Source of the DNA: Neisseria perflava
GTDB lineage: Bacteria; Pseudomonadota; Gammaproteobacteria; Burkholderiales; Neisseriaceae
Reading direction: 5' to 3'
Assembly (NCBI RefSeq): GCF_002863305.2
Contig: NZ_CP136962.1
Location: forward strand, 1,984,001-2,048,000
DNA length: 64,000 nucleotides
The notes beneath the pieces are model-generated. The model was not told where the DNA came from. It did no database searches and saw only the letters and a program-made list of their open reading frames with translations. Below, piece by piece: positions 58,533-64,000 of this stretch (positions are counted from its first letter, which is position 1; every line of letters begins with the position of its first letter). Position numbers and translations under genes: made by a program.

Positions 58533-60005
58533 ATGAGCGAATTGCAACGTGATTTAACCCGTATCAGTCACAATACCAAAATTGTCGCCACATTGGGTCC
58601 GGGCAGCAACAATGTGCAATTGTTGGAAGACATGATCCGTGTCGGCGGTCTTAATGTCGTCCGTTTCAATTTCAGTCACGGTACTCCGGAGTTCCATGAA
58701 GAAAATGCCCGCATCGTGCGCGAAGCTGCGAAACGCGCAGGTCAGGAAGTGGCGATTCTTGCCGACTTGCAAGGGCCTAAAATCCGTGTTGGTAAAATTG
58801 CCGGCGGCAGCATCGAGCTGAATAAAGATGAAACCTTAATTTTGGATGCCGCGCTTGAAGGTGAAGGCACACGCGAAGCGGTGGGTTTGGACTACCGCGA
58901 TTTGCCGAATGACGTCGTTGCCGGCGATGTTTTATGGCTGGATGACGGCCTGTTGACTTTGACCGTTGAGGCGGTTGAAGGAAGTAAGATTATTACAAGA
59001 GTTGAAAACAGCCATGTGCTGAAAAGTAATAAAGGTATTAACAAACGTGGTGGCGGCCTGTCTGCCGGCGCGTTGACAGAAAAAGACTTCCGCGACCTGA
59101 AAACGGCGATTGCCATCGGTTGCGACTACTTGGCCATCAGCTTTGTGAAATCTGCCGAAGATTTGCACATCGCACGCGCCAAAGTTGAAGAAGAAATGAA
59201 AGGAAGTACAGCCGTACGCCCAGGTTTGGTTTCCAAAATCGAGCGCGTAGAAGCCATTGAAAATCTGGACGAAATCATCCTCGCCAGCGACGGTATTATG
59301 GTTGCCCGAGGCGACTTGGCAGTGGAAGTCGGCCATGCTGCCGTTCCTGCCCTGCAAAAACGCATGATCCGCCGTGCCCGCGAGTTGCGCCGCTTCAGCA
59401 TTACCGCGACCCAAATGATGGAATCCATGATTACCAACCCCGTACCGACCCGCGCCGAAGTGAGCGACGTGGCAAACGCGGTGTTGGATGGCACCGATGC
59501 GGTGATGTGTTCCGCCGAAACCGCTGTCGGCGCATACCCGTTTGAAACCGTCAGCCAAATGGCGATTATCTGCGCGGCAGCCGAAAAAGAGCAGGACTCG
59601 CTCAACGGCGTTGCCGAACAAGTCGAGTATCCCGAAGCCGTCAGCACCAACTTGGCGATTGCCGGCGGCGCAGTCGGCGTAGCGCGTGCGGTTCACGCTA
59701 AAGCGATTGTCGCCCTGACCGAAAGCGGCTCAACCGCCTTCGAAATCAGCCGCCACAACATCACCTTGCCGATTTTCGCCCTGACTCCGAGCATTTCCGC
59801 CCAACGCCGCATGGCAATGTATCGCGGCGTGCGTCCGATGATTTTGGCGACCAGTACCGACCACGATACTGCGCTGAACGAAGTGGAAGCTGTGTTGGTC
59901 GAACACCAAATTCTGTGTTCCGGCGACCAATACATCATTACAAGCGGCTCGAAAATGCGCGAATCCGGTTCGACCAACACATTGGAAGTGTTGCAAGTCA
60001 AATAA
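58533..60005 (+). CDS. pyk: Pyruvate kinase
   Basis: Pyk makes pyruvate and ATP from phosphoenolpyruvate and ADP. The 490-residue protein starts at MSELQRDLTRI (AAAGGA upstream). It has NVVRFNFSHG, the metal/active-site segments KIERVEAIENLDEII and MVARGDLAVE, and ITATQMMESM. It lacks the C-terminal extension of longer forms. Both pgk and pyk are in this window but are not linked. Confidence 0.96.
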   Translation: MSELQRDLTRISHNTKIVATLGPGSNNVQLLEDMIRVGGLNVVRFNFSHGTPEFHEENARIVREAAKRAGQEVAILADLQGPKIRVGKIAGGSIELNKDETLILDAALEGEGTREAVGLDYRDLPNDVVAGDVLWLDDGLLTLTVEAVEGSKIITRVENSHVLKSNKGINKRGGGLSAGALTEKDFRDLKTAIAIGCDYLAISFVKSAEDLHIARAKVEEEMKGSTAVRPGLVSKIERVEAIENLDEIILASDGIMVARGDLAVEVGHAAVPALQKRMIRRARELRRFSITATQMMESMITNPVPTRAEVSDVANAVLDGTDAVMCSAETAVGAYPFETVSQMAIICAAAEKEQDSLNGVAEQVEYPEAVSTNLAIAGGAVGVARAVHAKAIVALTESGSTAFEISRHNITLPIFALTPSISAQRRMAMYRGVRPMILATSTDHDTALNEVEAVLVEHQILCSGDQYIITSGSKMRESGSTNTLEVLQVK

Positions 60006-60030
60006 TCGAATCAAGGTTAACTAAGTGGAA

Positions 60031-60061
60031 AAAGCAGGCTGTCCGTAGCCTGCTTTTTTTT
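60031..60061 (+). terminator. Terminator behind pyk
   Basis: AAAGCAGGCT-GTCCGT-AGCCTGCTTT with a long T-run. This is one of the few terminators here that is not built from DUS. Confidence 0.92.
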
Positions 60062-60206
60062 TGTATTTTGGGTATTTTTTATGTAAAAAACCGAAAATAA
60101 TAGGCAAGAATAACGATGTAGTATAGAATTGAGTGCCTATACTAAATCAATAAAGGACGTTTCAGACGGCCTTTTTCTTTGTCCGCTACTTTCACGGTAA
60201 ACCAAA

Positions 60207-61622
60207 ATGATTCATTTCAATTTGAAAAAAACAGCATTTATTTTAAGCACAGCACTTTTATCTACCGCAGTCCAAGCTTCCGGCTACCATTTCGGCACAC
60301 AATCCGTTAACGCACAAGGCACGGCCAACGCCGCCGCCGCCGAAGCCGCCGATGCCTCAACCATTTTCTACAATCCGGCCGGTTTGAGTAAAATCGACAG
60401 CAGCCAAATTTCCGTTAACGCCAATATCGTATTCCCAAGCATTCATTATAAGGCGGAATCTGCGAAACACTTCCGCACGGGTGCCGATGTCAGCGGCTCG
60501 ACCAGCGGCAAAATTACCGAAACCACCGTTGCTCCACATGTTTATGGCGCGTACAAAGCCAGCGACGATGTGACTTTGGGTTTGGGCGTGTACGTTCCCT
60601 TCGGCTCTGCAACAGAATACGAAAAAGATTCCGTATTGCGCCACAATATCAACAAACTGGGTTTGACCACCATCGCCATCGAGCCGGTAGTCGCGTGGAA
60701 ACTGAATGAGCAGCACGCCGTCGGTGCCGGTTTGATTGCCCAATATTCCAAAGCCGAATTGCGCAAATACTCCGACTGGGACGCTTCCGGCGCCATCAGC
60801 CAATTGGCCAGCGGCTTGGCTTCCCGTCAAGCAGGCCGTCCTGTTGCTGTCGATGCAACCGGCAAAGCTGACGGTCATGCCGATGTAAAAGGCCACGATT
60901 GGGGCTTCGGCTATCAATTGGCGTGGATGTGGGACATCAATGAGCGCGCACGCGTGGGTGTGAACTATCGTTCCAAAGTATCGCATACGCTGAAAGGCAC
61001 TGCCGATTGGGAAGCGGACGGCGCATATGCAAAACGCGCTTGGGATTTGGGTGCAATGGCTGCACGCGGTTATGTACCAAACGAAAAAGCCAGTGTAAAA
61101 ATTGTCACGCCTGAGTCTTTGTCTGTGCACGGTATGTACCGCGCCACCGACAAAACCAACCTGTTCGGCGATGTGACTTGGACGCGCCACAGCCGCTTCA
61201 ACAAAGCCGAGCTGGTGTTTGAAAACACCAAAAAAGTTGTCAACGGCCAATCTGACCGTACCGTCATTACGCCTAACTGGCGCAATACTTATAAAGTTGC
61301 ATTCGGCGGCTCTTACCAAGTTACCGAACCATTGCAACTGCGTGCCGGTATCGCTTTCGACAAATCACCGGTTAAAAGCGCTGAAGACCGCATGAACAGC
61401 CTGCCTGACGGCAACCGTATCTGGTTCTCCGTCGGTGCCAAATATCAACTGGGTAAAAACCATGTGATCGATGCGGCGTACAGCCATATCCACATCAATG
61501 ACACGGTTTACCGCACCGGCAAAGCCAGCGGCAACGACGTGGACAGCCGTGGTACATCCTCTGCCCGTTTTAAAAACAAAGCGGACATCTTGGGCTTGCA
61601 ATACACTTACAAATTCAAATAA
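60207..61622 (+). CDS. fadL: FadL/OmpP1-family outer-membrane transporter
   Basis: A 471-residue outer-membrane beta-barrel with a signal peptide ending VQASG. The N-terminal hatch carries FADL-type SVNAQGTANAAAAEAADASTIFYNPAGL (note NPAG). Strands alternate to the end, which closes with the barrel signal YTYKFK (C-terminal aromatic then Lys). The family moves hydrophobic compounds such as long-chain fatty acids. Specificity is not readable. Confidence 0.92.
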   Translation: MIHFNLKKTAFILSTALLSTAVQASGYHFGTQSVNAQGTANAAAAEAADASTIFYNPAGLSKIDSSQISVNANIVFPSIHYKAESAKHFRTGADVSGSTSGKITETTVAPHVYGAYKASDDVTLGLGVYVPFGSATEYEKDSVLRHNINKLGLTTIAIEPVVAWKLNEQHAVGAGLIAQYSKAELRKYSDWDASGAISQLASGLASRQAGRPVAVDATGKADGHADVKGHDWGFGYQLAWMWDINERARVGVNYRSKVSHTLKGTADWEADGAYAKRAWDLGAMAARGYVPNEKASVKIVTPESLSVHGMYRATDKTNLFGDVTWTRHSRFNKAELVFENTKKVVNGQSDRTVITPNWRNTYKVAFGGSYQVTEPLQLRAGIAFDKSPVKSAEDRMNSLPDGNRIWFSVGAKYQLGKNHVIDAAYSHIHINDTVYRTGKASGNDVDSRGTSSARFKNKADILGLQYTYKFK

Positions 61623-61645
61623 TCGGATTTGAGTTGTGGATAAAA

Positions 61646-61672
61646 AGGCCGTCTGAAGACTTCAGACGGCCT
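61646..61672. terminator. Inverted DUS pair downstream of fadL
   Basis: A nearly loop-free pair 23 bases after the stop codon. Confidence 0.85.
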
Positions 61673-61865
61673 TTTTGATTGGCAGGAACAGATGGAACAA
61701 TCCACAGGCAATAAATCGCGTGTTGGGCTTTCATATTTCTGATTTGAATGACAGAGCGGAAAGGCAATAGAAAAGGGAATAGCCGATAAATAGCTAAAGA
61801 CATGAGATGTTGTTTGCGCTTTAAACAACGTGTTACAGATTTCTTTATTCTGATAGGCAATCAAA

Positions 61866-61898
61866 AGGCCGTCTGAAAAACAGGTTTTCAGACGGCCT
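61866..61898. terminator. Inverted DUS pair downstream of the LysM gene
   Basis: This second pair in the 308-base interval 61623-61930 serves the opposing LysM gene. The sequence between the two pairs has no credible gene. Confidence 0.8.
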
Positions 61899-61930
61899 TT
61901 ATTTACCGAATTGCTGCTAAAAAAGCCCAA

Positions 61931-63196
61931 TCAGCTGCGGACTTCCAGTTCGATTTCTCTTTCCTGTTCGTCTTCAGCCGGTTTGTCCATGGTTTTTTCA
62001 TCAGCCATATTGTCCAAATCACGGCCGGGTTCGGAGGCGGTATCGCCGATGGAAACGCTGTTCAGGCTTTCCAAAATAATGGCTGAGGCCAGATGGTCGG
62101 ATGTGCGGTACACCATTGCCAAGCCGATTTCTTCCGCCGGAATGGAAACCAACTCAACCGTATCTTTGTCTTTCGGTTTGCGAATCAGGTTGTTGGACAG
62201 ATTGACACGGACTTGACGGCCGCGTTTGTAGAGGCTGACCACAGTGCCTTTGTCCAAGCCGTCGAGTTCGCCTTTATCCAAAGTAATGGTTTGGAATTGG
62301 CCGGCTTCACCCACGCCGTCGAAGATGGAAACGACTTTGGCCTGAATCGGACGGGCAGGGGCGTGAGGCATAAAATTGAAGCTGTCGAGGCCTTCGGGCA
62401 GTTTCAGCAGATAGTCGTCTTTGCGGATTTCGGAAACGGCTTCTTCGATAACCAAAGGTTGCGCGGACTGGGTGCGCAGTTTCATGACTTTGTTGACTTG
62501 GGTGTAATACTCGTTGCTTTTGAGTTTTTCGTCAGAAGCGCGGGTACGGTTTTCCAAGGCGGAGTCGGTGTAAGGCAGCGTGTTGGCGATGCCGCTGAAC
62601 ACGACTTCTTGGCCGAGGAATTTGCCGGTTTCCGGGTCGGTGATGTTTTTATTAACGCGGTAGGTCAGGTAGCGGCCGGGTTCGGTCAGGCCGTATGCGT
62701 ACACGCGGTTGCCTTGCGTGTAGAGGACGCGGTTGTCGGGACCTGCAATCAGGCGCGGTGCGTTGGCGGTTTCTTCCGGAGCGATAATCTGCGGATGTTT
62801 CATGAACATGCGGTAGAGGTTGACGTTGACGGTCGGAATGCCGTAGCCGGAAGTTTCGCGTACGCGCGGATGCAGTTTGATTACGGGAATGCCGTCTGAA
62901 CGGGTTTGGGCATGTTCAAAACCCAGTCGTGGCTGGCCGTTGACGTAGCGTAAAACCAACACCTGACCCGGATAGATCAGGTGCGGATTGCGGATGGCGT
63001 TGCGGTTGGCGCCCCAAAGGCGGTTCCATTGCCATGGGCTGTACAGATATTTGCCGGAAATACCCCACAAGGTATCGCCGTTTTTAACGACGTAGCGTTG
63101 CGGCGCATTGGGGCGGATTTTTAAAGAAGCTGCCTGAGTGTGGGCAGAAATAGCCATGCCTGCCATGCAAAGCAGGGTTATAATACGTTGTTGCAT
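61931..63196 (-). CDS. LysM-domain exported protein
   Basis: A 421-residue exported protein (signal peptide ending TQAAS). One LysM domain lies near residues 34-83 (RYVVKNGDTLWGISGKYL, then NPHLIYPGQVLVL) and binds peptidoglycan. The rest is unassigned beta-rich sequence (GVGEAGQFQTITLDKGELDGLDKGTVV is like a secretin- or flagellar-type beta unit) with an acidic C-terminus. It is divergent from def, the usual neisserial arrangement. Confidence 0.85.
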   Translation of the reverse strand: MQQRIITLLCMAGMAISAHTQAASLKIRPNAPQRYVVKNGDTLWGISGKYLYSPWQWNRLWGANRNAIRNPHLIYPGQVLVLRYVNGQPRLGFEHAQTRSDGIPVIKLHPRVRETSGYGIPTVNVNLYRMFMKHPQIIAPEETANAPRLIAGPDNRVLYTQGNRVYAYGLTEPGRYLTYRVNKNITDPETGKFLGQEVVFSGIANTLPYTDSALENRTRASDEKLKSNEYYTQVNKVMKLRTQSAQPLVIEEAVSEIRKDDYLLKLPEGLDSFNFMPHAPARPIQAKVVSIFDGVGEAGQFQTITLDKGELDGLDKGTVVSLYKRGRQVRVNLSNNLIRKPKDKDTVELVSIPAEEIGLAMVYRTSDHLASAIILESLNSVSIGDTASEPGRDLDNMADEKTMDKPAEDEQEREIELEVRS

Positions 63197-63430
63197 AACC
63201 GTTCCCCTTGAAATCGATTCGGTTTGTCTTCAGATGATAAACAGAGAAGGCTGGAGTTTGCGAAACTGCCGCCCATTCATCAATACGATAACGAACGGCC
63301 TCCGTCGCGCTATCTTAACATTTTTCGGCGTTATTTTAGCATTGAATGTTGCTGTCATGACAGGAGATTGTGGCGGCGGAAACCGAATCTGTATGAAAAT
63401 CACACATCAGCTTTATAAAACGAGAATATT

Positions 63431-63934
63431 ATGGCTTTACTGAACATCCTCCAATACCCTGACGAGCGTTTGCACACGGTCGCCAAACCTGTTGAAAAAA
63501 TCGACGAGCGCATCCAGACATTGGTTGCCGATATGTTTGAAACCATGTACGAAGCACGCGGTATCGGCTTGGCGGCCACCCAGGTCGACGTACACGAGCG
63601 CATCGTCGTGATGGATTTGACCGAAGACCGCAGCGAGCCGCGCGTGTTCATCAATCCCGTCATTGTCGAAAAAGACGGCGAGACGACTTATGAAGAAGGC
63701 TGTCTGTCCGTGCCGGGTATTTACGATACCGTGACCCGTGCCGAGCGCGTCAAAGTTGAGGCCTTGAACGAAAAAGGCGAGAAATTCACGCTGGAAGCAG
63801 ACGGCCTGCTGGCAATCTGCGTGCAGCACGAATTGGATCACCTGATGGGCATCGTTTTTGTCGAACACCTGTCGCAGCTGAAGCAAGGCCGCATCAAAAC
63901 CAAACTGAAAAAACGTCAGAAACACACCATCTGA
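63431..63934 (+). CDS. def: Peptide deformylase
   Basis: Def removes the N-formyl group from new proteins. The 167-residue enzyme has all three motifs: [17 protein letters not shown] with the metal Cys, and QHELDHLMG with two metal His and the catalytic Glu. A Fe(II) or Zn ion is expected. The downstream DUS at 63951 precedes what should be fmt, outside the window. Confidence 0.97.
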   Translation: MALLNILQYPDERLHTVAKPVEKIDERIQTLVADMFETMYEARGIGLAATQVDVHERIVVMDLTEDRSEPRVFINPVIVEKDGETTYEEGCLSVPGIYDTVTRAERVKVEALNEKGEKFTLEADGLLAICVQHELDHLMGIVFVEHLSQLKQGRIKTKLKKRQKHTI

Positions 63935-63950
63935 CCTACGCATCGCTTAA

Positions 63951-63962
63951 AGGCCGTCTGAA
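63951..63962 (+). other. Single DUS behind def
   Basis: AGGCCGTCTGAA, 17 bases after the def stop codon. Any matching inverted copy lies outside the window. Confidence 0.85.
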
Positions 63963-64000
63963 AAGACAAAACAGAAGGCAGACTTCGGTTTTCAATCTTT

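Overview
The window comes from a commensal Neisseria chromosome. The 12-base DNA uptake sequence AGGCCGTCTGAA (AG-DUS) occurs throughout, often as inverted pairs behind genes. The window also carries a ComP-type DUS receptor, comE beside an rRNA operon, pilT/pilU and a GNA33-type MltA. The dominance of AG-DUS over AT-DUS (ATGCCGTCTGAA) argues against N. meningitidis or N. gonorrhoeae and for a commensal such as the N. subflava/flavescens group (inference from DUS dialect knowledge).

Layout. 1-7279: start of asd, an RDD membrane protein, mltA, RNase P RNA, small lipoproteins, ruvA, rlpA, trmL, comF and bioH. 7280-17505: an A+T-rich island between bioH and bioC holding six tightly packed co-directional genes: an SF1 helicase, two proteins that each carry half of a PIN nuclease active site, a coiled-coil protein, a ClpB-like AAA+ ATPase with a degenerate first module, and a short radical-SAM activase. 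I recognise no named system with this composition. It is the best candidate here for an undescribed system, probably defensive. 17507-31310: housekeeping and metal genes: bioC, bolA, FKBP, a cytochrome c peroxidase broken by one stop codon, efeUOB iron uptake, pncC, mscS, thiB, a HAD nucleotidase, glmU and glmS. 31371-34231: an IS5-family (IS1106-like) element split by a 1.64-kb remnant of the immunity end of a Mu-like phage. The remnant is bounded by TG...CA and a 5-bp target duplication.

34430-46236: a paired M16 peptidase locus, pgk, a YccS-like protein, pilU, pilT, yggS, proC, yggT and a dksA with one of the four usual zinc cysteines. 46523-51980: a complete rRNA operon (16S, tRNA-Ile, tRNA-Ala, 23S, 5S) with promoter, boxA and terminator. 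52326-53287: comE and comP, which act in transformation. 53455-54031: a second, decayed IS copy. 54173 to the end: pyrB-pyrI behind an attenuator-like terminator, membrane and GNAT proteins, pyk, a FadL porin, a LysM protein and def.

Several genes fit one theme. PilT and PilU power pilus retraction, ComP binds DUS, ComE carries DNA through the periplasm, and the DUS sites are the substrate. The island and the phage remnant carry the variant AGGTCGTCTGAA (the mucosa-group dialect), so they may have arrived by transformation from a neighbouring Neisseria species.
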